Source of the DNA: Futiania mangrovi
GTDB taxonomy: Bacteria; Pseudomonadota; Alphaproteobacteria; Futianiales; Futianiaceae
NCBI RefSeq assembly: GCF_024158125.1
Contig: NZ_JAMZFT010000002.1
Location: forward strand, 1,155,769 to 1,219,768
Direction of reading: 5' to 3'
Length of the DNA: 64,000 bases
Shown: positions 31,754 through 42,252 of the stretch, piece after piece
Layout of the letters: every line of letters starts with the position of its first letter
Numbering within the stretch: the first letter of the stretch is position 1
Notes under the pieces: generated by a model
Seen by the model: the letters and a program-made list of their open reading frames with translations, nothing else
The model's database searches: none
Told to the model about the DNA's origin: nothing
Position numbers and translations under genes: made by a program

Positions 31754-32653
31754 TCACGGCAGTTCCCTGTGCCGCAGGACGACGGGCACGCCCGCCTCGC
31801 GCAGGTGTGCAGCCAGCCTCTCAGCCACGAAGACCGAGCGGTGACGCCCGCCGGTGCACCCGATGGCGAGCGTGAGATAGCTCTTCCCCTCCGCCCGGAA
31901 TCGGGGGACCAGCAGGTCTATGAGCCCGGTCAGCCGTGCCAGGAACTCCGGAAATGCGGGGTCGGCGGCTACATGGGCCGCCACGCCCGCGTCGCGCCCG
32001 GTCAGCGGCCGCAGGTGCGCCACCCAGTGCGGATTGTCGAGGAAGCGCACGTCGAACACCATATCCGCCTCCCGCGGGAGGCCGCCCTTGTAGGAAAAGG
32101 ACAGGAGCGAGACGAGCAGTCCGCTCGCGCCCGCCGTCTCGAACCGCTCCGCGATCTCGCGGCGCAGGTCGGTCAGCGAGAAGTCCGTCGTCTCGAGCAC
32201 GAGGTCGGCCACGTCGCGCAAGGGACCGATCAGGGCGCGCTCGCGCACGATGCCGTCGGGCACGGGCCGGTCGAGCGCCAGCGGATGGCGCCGCCGCGTC
32301 TCGGTGAAGCGGCGCGCAAGCACCTCGGTGTCGCAATCCATGTAGAGGAGTGTCGGCGCGACGCCGGGGCGGGCCCGCAGGCTCTCGATCCAGGCGCGTA
32401 CCGCTTGCGGGTCGAACCCTTCCGTCCGGGCGTCGATGCCGACGGCGATGGGCCGCTGGGCGTCCGTTCCCTCGGGCAGAAGCTGGCCCAGGAGGCGCAC
32501 CGGCAGATTGTCGATCGCCTCGAACCCGATGTCCTCCAGCATCCGCAGGGCGGAGGTCTTTCCGGCGCCCGAAAGCCCCGTCACGACCACGAGGCGCAAT
32601 GCCTCGGCGGTCTTTCGCGGCTCGGGTGACGGGGTGTGTGCGATCTCGTCCAT
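31754..32653 (-). CDS. rapZ: RNase adapter protein RapZ
   Basis: A 299-residue P-loop protein (older name YvcJ). The P-loop VVTGLSGAGKTSAL is near the N-terminus and the C-terminal domain has FLDNPHW and IGCTGGRHRSVFVAE, the conserved small-ligand site. In E. coli it delivers the GlmZ sRNA to RNase E; its role in alphaproteobacteria is less clear. I use ATG 32653. A GTG at 32671 would leave only five bases after hprK and is a real alternative, since neither has a strong ribosome site. It sits between hprK and the EIIA gene. Confidence 0.92.
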   Translation of the reverse strand: MDEIAHTPSPEPRKTAEALRLVVVTGLSGAGKTSALRMLEDIGFEAIDNLPVRLLGQLLPEGTDAQRPIAVGIDARTEGFDPQAVRAWIESLRARPGVAPTLLYMDCDTEVLARRFTETRRRHPLALDRPVPDGIVRERALIGPLRDVADLVLETTDFSLTDLRREIAERFETAGASGLLVSLLSFSYKGGLPREADMVFDVRFLDNPHWVAHLRPLTGRDAGVAAHVAADPAFPEFLARLTGLIDLLVPRFRAEGKSYLTLAIGCTGGRHRSVFVAERLAAHLREAGVPVVLRHRELP

Positions 32654-32676
32654 GGGGGCATTATCTAGCACGGCTT

Positions 32677-33138
32677 TCAGGGGCCGTCCTCATCGCCGAG
32701 TGCGCCCGCGACCCAGTGCCGCCCGGCGAGCGCGAGACGGACGCGTGCCGTCGCCGAGGGGGCAGAAGGGTCGAGCGCGATGCATGGCAGCGCGACGCCG
32801 CAGAGGCGCACCTCGCCTGGCGTGGGGAGGCGGAGGATGTCGGCGGCGGGCACGAGGTCGGCGACCAGCGTCACGTGCACGCCGGCAAGGAACGGCAGCC
32901 GGACGATGCCGAGGCCGCGCACCTCCAGCAACCCCTCGAGAGTGCGCGGCGGGCTTGCGACAAGCCTGCCGCCCCTGAGCGCGAGGCGAACGCGGTCGTC
33001 GGCCACCAGGTCCGCGCCTTCGTCGACGAGGCGCAGGGCGAGGTCGGACTTGCCAGCGCCCGATGCACCGCGCAGCAGGACCGCCCGGCCTTCGATCGCG
33101 ACACACGTGGCATGGATCGTCTCTGCGCGCGCGCTCAC
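32677..33138 (-). CDS. hprK: HPr kinase/phosphorylase, short alphaproteobacterial form
   Basis: A 153-residue protein consisting only of the C-terminal kinase domain of HprK. The P-loop is LLRGASGAGKSDLALRL, then DEGADLVADDRVRL and the signature EVRGLGIVRLPF. It lacks the N-terminal domain of firmicute enzymes, as is normal in alphaproteobacteria. It is expected to phosphorylate HPr on Ser59. The GTG start at 33138 lies within the chvG stop (GTGA), which couples it to the ChvG/ChvI system. Confidence 0.93.
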   Translation of the reverse strand: MSARAETIHATCVAIEGRAVLLRGASGAGKSDLALRLVDEGADLVADDRVRLALRGGRLVASPPRTLEGLLEVRGLGIVRLPFLAGVHVTLVADLVPAADILRLPTPGEVRLCGVALPCIALDPSAPSATARVRLALAGRHWVAGALGDEDGP

Positions 33139-34817
33139 AGCGGCAGCTCCACGATGAAGCGTGCGCCCCTGACGGTTCCGTCCGGGTCCGCGCGGTTCTC
33201 CGCCCAGATGCGCCCGCCGTGCGCCTCCACGATCTGGCGCGAGATGGAGAGACCGAGGCCTGAGTGGGTGCCGAACGCTTCCGTTTCCGGCCGCTCCGTG
33301 TAGAAGCGGCGGAAGATCAGCTCCTGCGTGTCGGGGGGCAGGCCCTGTCCCTCGTCCTCGATGGACAGCCGGGCCAGGCCGTCCGCCGCGTGCGCCGCAA
33401 GCCGGATCTCGCCGCCGGGCGGGCTGAAGGAAATGGCATTGTCGACGATGTTGCGCATGACCTGCCCGAGCCTGCTTTCGAGCCCGCTGACCACGAGCGG
33501 TCTCTCGCCGATGTCGAGCGTGAAGTGCGCCTGCTCCGGCGCGATCCGGTCGCGGTAGATGGCGACGATGGCCTCCAGCATGCGGGCAAGATCGACGGGT
33601 GCGCGCGCGTCGCGGACCAGTTCCGCATCGAGGCGCGAGGCGTTGGAGATGTCGCTGATCAGCCGGTCGAGACGTTTCACGTCGGACTGCACGACATCGA
33701 CCAGGCGGGCAAGCTTCTCCGGATCCTTCGTGCGGTCGAGCGACTCCACCGCGCTCTTCAGCGAGGTGAGCGGATTCTTGATCTCGTGCGCCACGTCCGC
33801 AGCGAAACTCTCGATCGCGTCGATGCGGCCGTAGAGCGCATCCAGCATCCGTTGCAGCGCCGCCGAAAGATCGCCGATCTCGTCGCGCCGCCGGCCGAGA
33901 TCCGGAATCTGCGCCCGTTCCGCGCCGCCAGAGCCGACCTGGCCGTAGCGCACTGCGTCGGCGGCCCGCGAAAGCCGCGCGATGGGCCGCCCGATGCCGC
34001 GCGCCAGCAGGACCGACAGCAGCGCCATCACCGCGGTCGCCAGCAGGAAGACGCGCAGGATGGCGAACCGCTCCGCCCTCACGATCTCGTCGATCTGCCC
34101 GCCCTCCGTGGACAGAAGCAATGCGCCCATCACCACCTTGAACCGCTGGACCGGCACCGCGACCGACACGACAAGCTCGCCCTGGCTGTTCTCGCGCACC
34201 GCGCTCGCCCGCAGTCCGCGCAGCGCGTCCTCCACCTCCTGCAGGTCGGCGGCGGTGACGTCGGCACCCTCCCGGTAGACCGGCAGGTGCGGCCCGGGGA
34301 TCAGCGAAACGAGCCATTCATAGACATGGTCCGCCGTCTGCATGGCATCGAAGCCAGCATCGGGCGGCGGCAGGGCATAGGTCCGCACCTGGGCGCTGGT
34401 GAACTCAACCGTGTCCTCCACCACCTCGCCGCCGGCGGAGAACAGGCGCGCGCGCGTCCGCGTCGGCACGACGAGGCGGCGCAGGATGTCCTGGGCGTCG
34501 CCCGGGCGCACGGTCGTGTCCTCCGGGCCGTAGTCCCCGGCCTCGGTGATCGCGGCGGCGATGATCTCGCCTTCCGTGATGAGCGCCTCGATCTGCACGT
34601 CGATCAGGCCCGAGCGCAGCTGGTTCACATAGAGCACGCCCGCGCACAGCAGCATCAGTCCGAACAGGTTGACCGCGAGGATGCGCATGGTGAGGGAGGA
34701 AAAGACGCGCGTCCTCAGGCCCGCGCCGCGCTTGCGTCGCACTGGCGCGGCATCGCGCGCCGCGGCGGGCGCGGGTCCGGTCTCCGGTGTGGGCGGCGTG
34801 GTGCCTGCGCCTGTCAT
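33135..34817 (-). CDS. chvG: sensor histidine kinase ChvG
   Basis: A 560-residue membrane kinase of the ChvG/ExoS/BvrS family, sensing envelope and acid stress. Two membrane segments (about 42-65 and 250-272) enclose a large periplasmic domain; HAMP follows (about 272-325), then H-box FAADVAHEIKNPLTSLKSA with His344, N-box MRNIVDNAISFSP and G2 region GTHSGLGLSISRQIV. A 40-residue Pro/Ala-rich cytoplasmic head precedes the first membrane segment. It lies 28 bases after chvI and overlaps hprK. Confidence 0.95.
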   Translation of the reverse strand: MTGAGTTPPTPETGPAPAAARDAAPVRRKRGAGLRTRVFSSLTMRILAVNLFGLMLLCAGVLYVNQLRSGLIDVQIEALITEGEIIAAAITEAGDYGPEDTTVRPGDAQDILRRLVVPTRTRARLFSAGGEVVEDTVEFTSAQVRTYALPPPDAGFDAMQTADHVYEWLVSLIPGPHLPVYREGADVTAADLQEVEDALRGLRASAVRENSQGELVVSVAVPVQRFKVVMGALLLSTEGGQIDEIVRAERFAILRVFLLATAVMALLSVLLARGIGRPIARLSRAADAVRYGQVGSGGAERAQIPDLGRRRDEIGDLSAALQRMLDALYGRIDAIESFAADVAHEIKNPLTSLKSAVESLDRTKDPEKLARLVDVVQSDVKRLDRLISDISNASRLDAELVRDARAPVDLARMLEAIVAIYRDRIAPEQAHFTLDIGERPLVVSGLESRLGQVMRNIVDNAISFSPPGGEIRLAAHAADGLARLSIEDEGQGLPPDTQELIFRRFYTERPETEAFGTHSGLGLSISRQIVEAHGGRIWAENRADPDGTVRGARFIVELPL

Positions 34818-34845
34818 GCTCGCATCTGTCCCGGCGGCGGTGCCA

Positions 34846-35541
34846 TCAGCCTTCGGTGAACTTGTAGCCGACGCCGTAGAGCGTCTCGATGGCCGAGAAC
34901 TCGGGGTCTACCGCCCTGAATTTCTTGCGCAGCCGCTTGATATGGCTGTCGATGGTCCGGTCGTCGACATAGACCTGGTCGTCGTAGGCGGCGTCCATCA
35001 GCTGGTCGCGGCTCTTGACGAAGCCGGGCCGGACGGCGAGCGCCTGCAGGATCAGGAACTCTGTCACGGTCAGCGTGACGTCCCTGCCGTCCCAAGTGCA
35101 GGCATGCTGCAGCGGATCGAGGACGAGGCGCCCGCGCACCAGCACCTTCTCGCCCTCCGTCCGCTCGGCGCCCTGCGCGCTCTCGGCCCGACGGAGCACC
35201 GCGCGGATCCGTTCGATCAGCAGGCGCTGGGAGAAGGGCTTGCGGATATAGTCGTCGGCGCCCATGCGCAGGCCAAGGACCTCGTCGATCTCCTCGTCCT
35301 TGGAGGTGAGGAAGATCACCGGCAGGTCGGTCTTCTGCCGGATGCGGCGCAGCACTTCCATCCCGTCCATCCGCGGCATCTTGATGTCGAGCACGACAAG
35401 GTCCGGCGGGCGCTGCGAGATGGCGGCGAGTGCCTGTGTCCCGTCGGTGTAGGTGCGCACGTGGAAGCCCTCCGCCTCCAGCGCGATGGAGACCGATGTC
35501 AGGATGTTCCGGTCGTCGTCGACCAGCGCGATCGTGGACAT
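34846..35541 (-). CDS. chvI: response regulator ChvI
   Basis: A 231-residue OmpR-type regulator. The receiver domain begins [15 protein letters not shown], with phospho-acceptor Asp52 in [12 protein letters not shown] and the conserved FLTSKD and RKPFSQ sites. The winged-helix output domain ends [17 protein letters not shown]...[10 protein letters not shown]. Start ATG 35541 has GGAAGAGG upstream. It is transcribed divergently from pckA, as in many alphaproteobacteria. Confidence 0.96.
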   Translation of the reverse strand: MSTIALVDDDRNILTSVSIALEAEGFHVRTYTDGTQALAAISQRPPDLVVLDIKMPRMDGMEVLRRIRQKTDLPVIFLTSKDEEIDEVLGLRMGADDYIRKPFSQRLLIERIRAVLRRAESAQGAERTEGEKVLVRGRLVLDPLQHACTWDGRDVTLTVTEFLILQALAVRPGFVKSRDQLMDAAYDDQVYVDDRTIDSHIKRLRKKFRAVDPEFSAIETLYGVGYKFTEG

Positions 35542-35578
35542 CTTGTCCTCTTCCCTCCCGTGTCCGGTTCGGTCACAC

Positions 35579-35606
35579 TCTATGCACGCCCGCGCATGCA
35601 GGCCAA
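35579..35606 (-). promoter_or_regulatory. possible promoter of chvI-chvG-hprK-rapZ
   Basis: On the minus strand TTGGCC (35606-35601) and CATAGA (35584-35579) are 16 bases apart, 38 bases before the chvI start. A moderate match. The remaining chvI-pckA gap (to 35800) shows no obvious palindrome. Confidence 0.35.
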
Positions 35607-35800
35607 GCAAACCCATGCGAGCGCCGCTCGCCCGGGACGCACGCCCCTGTCGTCATGACACGCTTGCGTCCGCCTAGGGGCGAATTGCGGCGAAAGCGGG
35701 GTTGTGTTGGCCTTCATCTTGCGTGAGAAGAAGGCGACCCGCCCGACCTGTCCCGTGCTGGAGCGACCGGGCGCACGAACTGCGTTGAATGGAGACAACC

Positions 35801-37402
<1,602 letters not shown>

Positions 37403-37429
37403 CGGTCCGCACACCGGATGCCAGAGGTG

Positions 37430-37460
37430 AAGGGCGGCGCTGCGATGCGCCGCCCTTTTT
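37430..37460 (+). terminator. rho-independent terminator of pckA
   Basis: An 11-base-pair perfect stem (37430-37440 with 37447-37457), six-base loop and a T run reaching 37460. It lies between the convergent ends of pckA and the 37465-38841 gene and may serve both. Confidence 0.85.
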
Positions 37461-37464
37461 CGAG

Positions 37465-38841
37465 TCAGATGCGGGCCGACAGTTCCGACAGCCGGTTCAC
37501 CGCGCCCGCGTTCCCGCCGCTGCCGAGCCCCTGCAGATAGCTGGTCCAGACCGTGGACCATGCCTGCGCGGGCGACGATCCGAACTGGCGCAGCGCGAGA
37601 TAGGCCTCGTTGGCGAGGCCCGCGGCCTGCGCACCCATCCCGTTCGCGCGAAACACGGCCGTGTGGACCGAGCCGGGCACATCGGGTGTCGCGCGCGCGA
37701 CGAGCGCCGCCTTGCCGCCGTTGCGGTAGGCGTCGGTGACCCAGGCGCGGGCGTCCGCCGGGGCATGCCCGTCGCGCACATAGCGGTCGTAGGCGGCGCG
37801 CGCGATCCGCTGGGCGTCCATGGGCGCGGCGTCGGTCTGCTGTGCGGCAGGCGCGGACGCGGCCGCGGCGCTGGCCGGAATGCGTTGCGGCGAGACATAC
37901 TGGACGGCAACGCCGGCCTTCATCTCCACCTTGTCGCTCGTCTCCGCGAGTTTCTGCATGGGCTTGGGCAGGCTGCCCATGGCTTGCCGCGCGGCCCCGC
38001 CCGGAGCAACCGAGACGCCGCCGCCTGTCACCTCGCCGATGAAGGTCACGTGCACCCCGACGTTGGGCGTGCGCCAGGCTGCCGCGCCGTCGAGCGAGGT
38101 GTCGTTTGCACGGGTGACGAGAATGTCCACGATGGCTTTGCCGGCCGCGCCGCTGGGGATCTTCGATTGTGCGTTTGCAAGCACACCCTGGTCGAGATTT
38201 CGCAGCAATTGCGTGCGGGTGCCCGCAGGAATTCCGAGCCTAGGGTCGGCGAGGCCCGCGCCGACCACCTGGCCAAGGTCGAGCTTCGCGCCCGCCTTCA
38301 CCTCGATGCGAACCTGGTGACCGACGAGATCGCCGGTGCGGTCGAACTTCGGCTCGTAGCCGACGCCGGCGTCGATGCCCGCCTCGGCCCCGAAGCGCCC
38401 GCCGCCGAGCTTCGTCTTCTGAAGGGGAAGCTCCACCGTCCACCAGTTCTCTATGGAGGGCGGCTTCAGGCCCACCCCGGGCGCCATCTCGTCGAGCCGG
38501 GTCGAGGGCGGTTTGAAGATGCCGAGAACCTTGGTGCTTTGTGTCGCCGTCGCCGGGTCGAAGTAGCCCGACGCCCGCACGACGCCACCGTCCCCGGTCG
38601 GAACTTCGAGGAACTGCCCCGGCTCGGGTGCGCCGCCGGCGCCGGGCGCAATCATCACGGCGCCGCCCGGAGCGGTGCGTCCGAACCGCTGGAGGTCGTC
38701 CGTCGCATAGGGTGCTGCGGTGGACAGACCGTCGTTTGGCGGCGGGTCGGCGCGCGCAACCAGATACGAGAATGCGTCTGCGTCTGAGGGGGGGGTGGGG
38801 TAGCCGGGGATTGCAGCCGCGGTGCTGCTGACCTGTGCCAT
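37465..38841 (-). CDS. uncharacterised protein, unknown family
   Basis: A 458-residue protein I do not recognise. AGGAG precedes ATG 38841 (MAQVSSTAAAIPGYPTPP). The N-terminal 70 residues are rich in Pro, Ala and Ser; the middle (about 110-320) alternates Gly with hydrophobic residues and looks beta-rich (WWTVELPLQKTKLGGGRFGAEAGIDAGVGYEP); an Ala/Gln-rich linker follows at about 345-365; the last 100 residues look helical (ARAAYDRYVRDGHAPADARAWVTDAY). No signal peptide or membrane segment is visible. It stands alone between pckA and polA. Confidence 0.75.
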   Translation of the reverse strand: MAQVSSTAAAIPGYPTPPSDADAFSYLVARADPPPNDGLSTAAPYATDDLQRFGRTAPGGAVMIAPGAGGAPEPGQFLEVPTGDGGVVRASGYFDPATATQSTKVLGIFKPPSTRLDEMAPGVGLKPPSIENWWTVELPLQKTKLGGGRFGAEAGIDAGVGYEPKFDRTGDLVGHQVRIEVKAGAKLDLGQVVGAGLADPRLGIPAGTRTQLLRNLDQGVLANAQSKIPSGAAGKAIVDILVTRANDTSLDGAAAWRTPNVGVHVTFIGEVTGGGVSVAPGGAARQAMGSLPKPMQKLAETSDKVEMKAGVAVQYVSPQRIPASAAAASAPAAQQTDAAPMDAQRIARAAYDRYVRDGHAPADARAWVTDAYRNGGKAALVARATPDVPGSVHTAVFRANGMGAQAAGLANEAYLALRQFGSSPAQAWSTVWTSYLQGLGSGGNAGAVNRLSELSARI

Positions 38842-38968
38842 CGGTCGCTCCTGAAGACACAACAGAGAGGGGAACGACGTGGGCGTCGGCAGGGGACCGT
38901 TCATGCGCCGCACGGCGCCCGGCGCGGGGACGCAACATGCGCCGGGGCACGTGCTTACTGACGGCCTT

Positions 38969-38996
38969 TCATGTCGTCCGCGTTACGGTGACATGA
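38969..38996. repeat. inverted repeat between polA and the uncharacterised gene
   Basis: TCATGTC (38969-38975) and GACATGA (38990-38996) form a perfect seven-base inverted repeat, with CCG/CGG nested inside the 14-base centre. It lies about 130 bases upstream of the 38841 start and 50 bases after the polA stop, so it could be an operator or a weak transcript end. Confidence 0.4.
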
Positions 38997-39043
38997 CAAA
39001 GGGATAAAAAAGTCGGCATCGATGGCGGGTAGCCGCGCCACGA

Positions 39044-41920
39044 TCAGTGCGCGGCGTCCCAGTTGGGACCGCGCCCCGTCTCGACGGTCAGTGGCACCGA
39101 GAGCTGCCGGGCGGGCAGGGTGGCGCCCTCCATCACCCGCTTGACGAGGGCGGCGGTCTTGTCGGCCTCGTCCTCCGGCACCTCGAAGATCAGTTCGTCG
39201 TGGACCTGCAGCAGCATGCGGGCCTTGAGCCTGGCCGCCGCCAGTTCCCCCGGCAGGCGGATCATCGCGCGCCGGATGATGTCGGCCGCAGCCCCTTGGA
39301 TCGGCGCGTTGATCGCCGCCCGCTCGGCGAAGGCGCGGGCGGAAGGCTGCTTCTGGTCGATGCCGCGCACATGGATGCGCCGCCCGAAGATCGTCTCGAC
39401 GTATCCGTGTTCGCGCGCGAACGCCTTCGTCTCGTCCATGTAGGTGCGGATGCCGGGGAAGCGCTCGAAATAGCGGGCGATGTAGGTGCGCGCCTCCTCC
39501 TGCGGGATGTGTAGCTGGTTCGCGAGGCCGAAGGCGGAGATGCCGTAGATGATGCCGAAGTTGATCGCCTTGGCACGCCGGCGGACGGAAGGGTCCATCC
39601 CCTCGACCGGCACGCCGAACATCTCGCTTGCGGTCAGCGCGTGAATGTCTAGCCCATGGGCGAACGCGGTTTTCAGCTGCGGGATGTCGGCGATGTGGGC
39701 GAGCAGGCGCAGCTCGATCTGCGAATAGTCCGCCGAAATGAGCACATTGCCCGGTTCCGCGATGAAGGCGGTTCGGATCTCCCGGCCCATGTCGGTGCGG
39801 ATCGGGATGTTCTGGAGGTTCGGCTCCGACGAGGCGAGCCGCCCGGTCGTCGTCGCCGCCAGCGAGTAGGAGGTGTGGACCCGCCCCGTCTCCTTGTTGA
39901 TGTAGGTGGGCAGCGCGTCCGTGTAGGTCGATTTCAGCTTCGACACCTGCCGCCAGTCGAGCACCCGCGCGGGCAGGTCGTGGCCTTGGGCTGCCAGTTC
40001 CTCCAGCACGTCGGCGCCGGTCGCGGCCTGTCCCGTCGCGGTCTTCTTCGCCGAGACGAGCCCCATCTTGCCGAACAGGATTTCGCCCAACTGCTTCGGC
40101 GAGCCGATGGTGAACCGTTCCCCGGCGAGGGCGAAGATTTCCTCCTCGAGCCGCGCCATTTCCTTCGCGAAGTCGTTGGAGAGGCGGTTCAGCACCTTCA
40201 CATCGACCTTGACGCCCTCGCGCTCCATGCCCGCCAGCACGCGCGCCATGGGGCGTTCCAGCGTCTCGTAGACGGTGACCTTGCGCTCGGCCAGCAGGCG
40301 GGGTTTGAGCACGTTCCAAAGCCGCAGCGTGACGTCCGCGTCCTCGGCGGCATAGCGCGTCGCGTCCGCGATGGGCACGAGGTCGAAGGTCTTCGCCGAC
40401 TTGCCGCTGCCTGCGATCTCCTTGAACGGGATCGGCGCATGGTCGAGGTGCAGCTTCGACAACTCGTCCATGCCGTGACCGTGCGCGCCCGCCTCCAGCG
40501 TGTAGGAGATCAGCATCGTGTCGTCGTAGGGCGCGACCTCCACCCCGTGCCGGGCGAGTACGAGCAGGTCGTACTTGATGTTCTGCCCGACCTTGAGCGT
40601 CGCGGGGTCGGCGAGCAGCGGCCGCAGCCGTTCGAGGACCTCGGCCCGGTCGAGCTGCTTCGGCGCGTCGCCGTTGCCGTCGAGGTCGAGACCGTCGCCC
40701 GCACGGTGCGCGAGCGGGATGTAGCAGGCCTGGTTCACGCCCGTGGCGAGCGACACGCCGACGAGATTGGCCGAGGCGGCGTCAAGCGAGTCCGTCTCCG
40801 TGTCGACCGCGATGACGCCCGCCGCGAAGCATCGTGCGATCCAGCGGTCGAGCGTTTCCATGTCTGTCACGGTCTGGTAGGCGGCGGTGTCGATCGGGGC
40901 CGCCTGGCCCGCGACGGCCGCACCCGGCGCGCCCGCCTCGACGGGCGGAGCCTCATCCACGGCGGCATCCGGGTCGGCGGCAAACTCCGCCGTCGCCGAG
41001 ATCTCGCCCGCGTCGGCGTCGAGCTTGCCCGCGATGCGCTTCGTCAGCGTCGTGAACTCCATCGCCTTCAGGAAGCCGACGAGGGGGCCTGCCTCCGGAT
41101 CGCGCACGGCGAAATCCGAGAGCGGCTCCGGCACCTCCACGTCGTCCTTCAGCGTGACCAGCAGCTTGGAGACGCGCGCCTGGTCGGCGAAGGCGATCAG
41201 GTTCTCGCGGCGCTTGGGCTGCTTGATCTCCTCGGCCTTCTCCAGCAGCGTCTCGAGGTCGCCATAGGTGTCGAGAAGCTGGGCGGCGGTCTTCACCCCG
41301 ATGCCGGGCACGCCGGGGACATTGTCCACCGAATCGCCCGCGAGCGCCTGCACGTCGATCACCTTGCCGGGGGTGACACCGAACTTCTCCATCACCTCCT
41401 CGGGGCCGATGCGGCGCGCCTTCACGGGGTCCATCAGCTCCACACCCTCACGGACGAGCTGCATCAGGTCCTTGTCGGAGGAAATGACCGTGACCTTCGC
41501 GCCTGCGTCGGCCGCCTGGCGGGCGTAGGTGGCAATCAGGTCGTCGGCCTCGAACCCCTCCATCTCCACGCACGGCAGGCCGAAGGCGCGCGTTGCGTCG
41601 CGGATCAGGCCGAACTGCGGGACGAGGTCTTCCGGTGGCTCGGGCCGCTGCGCCTTGTAAGCGGGATAGATCTCGTTGCGGAATGAAACGCCCGAGGCGT
41701 CGAAGATCACCGCGAGGTGCGTCGGCGCGTCCTCGCCCTTCGTCTCCTCCAGCAGCTTCCACAGCATGGCGCAGAAGCCGTGCACGGCACCCACGGGCAG
41801 GCCGTCCGACTTGCGCGTCAGGGGCGGCAACGCATGATAGGCCCGGAAGATGTAGCCGGACCCGTCGATGAGATAGAGATGGTCGCCCTTGCCGGGGCCC
41901 GTCGGCGTCTTGTCGGTCAT
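39044..41920 (-). CDS. polA: DNA polymerase I
   Basis: A 958-residue repair and replication polymerase with all three domains. 5'-3' exonuclease (about 1-320): EGFEADDLIATYA, SSDKDLMQLV and GDSVDNVPGVPGIGVKTA. 3'-5' proofreading domain (about 355-560) with intact acidic residues in AVDTETDSLDA and in the YAAEDADVTLRL block. Polymerase (about 580-958): SADYSQIELRLLAH, RRRAKAINFGIIYG and LQVHDELIFEVP. An Ala/Pro-rich linker near residues 320-345 separates the first two. Transcribed alone. Confidence 0.98.
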   Translation of the reverse strand: MTDKTPTGPGKGDHLYLIDGSGYIFRAYHALPPLTRKSDGLPVGAVHGFCAMLWKLLEETKGEDAPTHLAVIFDASGVSFRNEIYPAYKAQRPEPPEDLVPQFGLIRDATRAFGLPCVEMEGFEADDLIATYARQAADAGAKVTVISSDKDLMQLVREGVELMDPVKARRIGPEEVMEKFGVTPGKVIDVQALAGDSVDNVPGVPGIGVKTAAQLLDTYGDLETLLEKAEEIKQPKRRENLIAFADQARVSKLLVTLKDDVEVPEPLSDFAVRDPEAGPLVGFLKAMEFTTLTKRIAGKLDADAGEISATAEFAADPDAAVDEAPPVEAGAPGAAVAGQAAPIDTAAYQTVTDMETLDRWIARCFAAGVIAVDTETDSLDAASANLVGVSLATGVNQACYIPLAHRAGDGLDLDGNGDAPKQLDRAEVLERLRPLLADPATLKVGQNIKYDLLVLARHGVEVAPYDDTMLISYTLEAGAHGHGMDELSKLHLDHAPIPFKEIAGSGKSAKTFDLVPIADATRYAAEDADVTLRLWNVLKPRLLAERKVTVYETLERPMARVLAGMEREGVKVDVKVLNRLSNDFAKEMARLEEEIFALAGERFTIGSPKQLGEILFGKMGLVSAKKTATGQAATGADVLEELAAQGHDLPARVLDWRQVSKLKSTYTDALPTYINKETGRVHTSYSLAATTTGRLASSEPNLQNIPIRTDMGREIRTAFIAEPGNVLISADYSQIELRLLAHIADIPQLKTAFAHGLDIHALTASEMFGVPVEGMDPSVRRRAKAINFGIIYGISAFGLANQLHIPQEEARTYIARYFERFPGIRTYMDETKAFAREHGYVETIFGRRIHVRGIDQKQPSARAFAERAAINAPIQGAAADIIRRAMIRLPGELAAARLKARMLLQVHDELIFEVPEDEADKTAALVKRVMEGATLPARQLSVPLTVETGRGPNWDAAH

Positions 41921-41972
41921 GGGGCCGGACTATGGGCCGGGCCGCGCGGCGGATCAATTCCGGAATGGGCGC

Positions 41973-42158
41973 TCAGTGGGCATGCGTCTCCGCCCCCGCC
42001 TTCAGCACGAAGCGGCGGTCGCAGTACTTGCACTCGACATAGCCCTCGTCGCCGATCGTGTACCAGACGACCGGGTGGCCGAGCGGCCCGCCCCCGCCGT
42101 CGCAGGAGACGCGGGTATCGTCGACCTCGATGATTTCCGGCGGTTCGGGAGCCGTCAT
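41973..42158 (-). CDS. zinc-finger CHCC domain protein
   Basis: A 61-residue protein with Cys19, His28, Cys43 and Cys46, the CHCC zinc pattern shared with the NDUFS6 accessory subunit of complex I. Alphaproteobacteria usually carry one such small protein. GAGGG just before ATG 42158 favours this start over the ATG at 42170. Likely to bind zinc; the precise role is unproven. It is 52 bases upstream of polA on the same strand. Confidence 0.85.
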   Translation of the reverse strand: MTAPEPPEIIEVDDTRVSCDGGGGPLGHPVVWYTIGDEGYVECKYCDRRFVLKAGAETHAH

Positions 42159-42252
42159 GCTCGCCCTCATGCGCTGAAGCCCTTATATGTGCACGCGACT
42201 ATAGGCAAAGCGAAGCCGGGCGCAAGCCACACGCCCGATCAGCGGAGCGACA

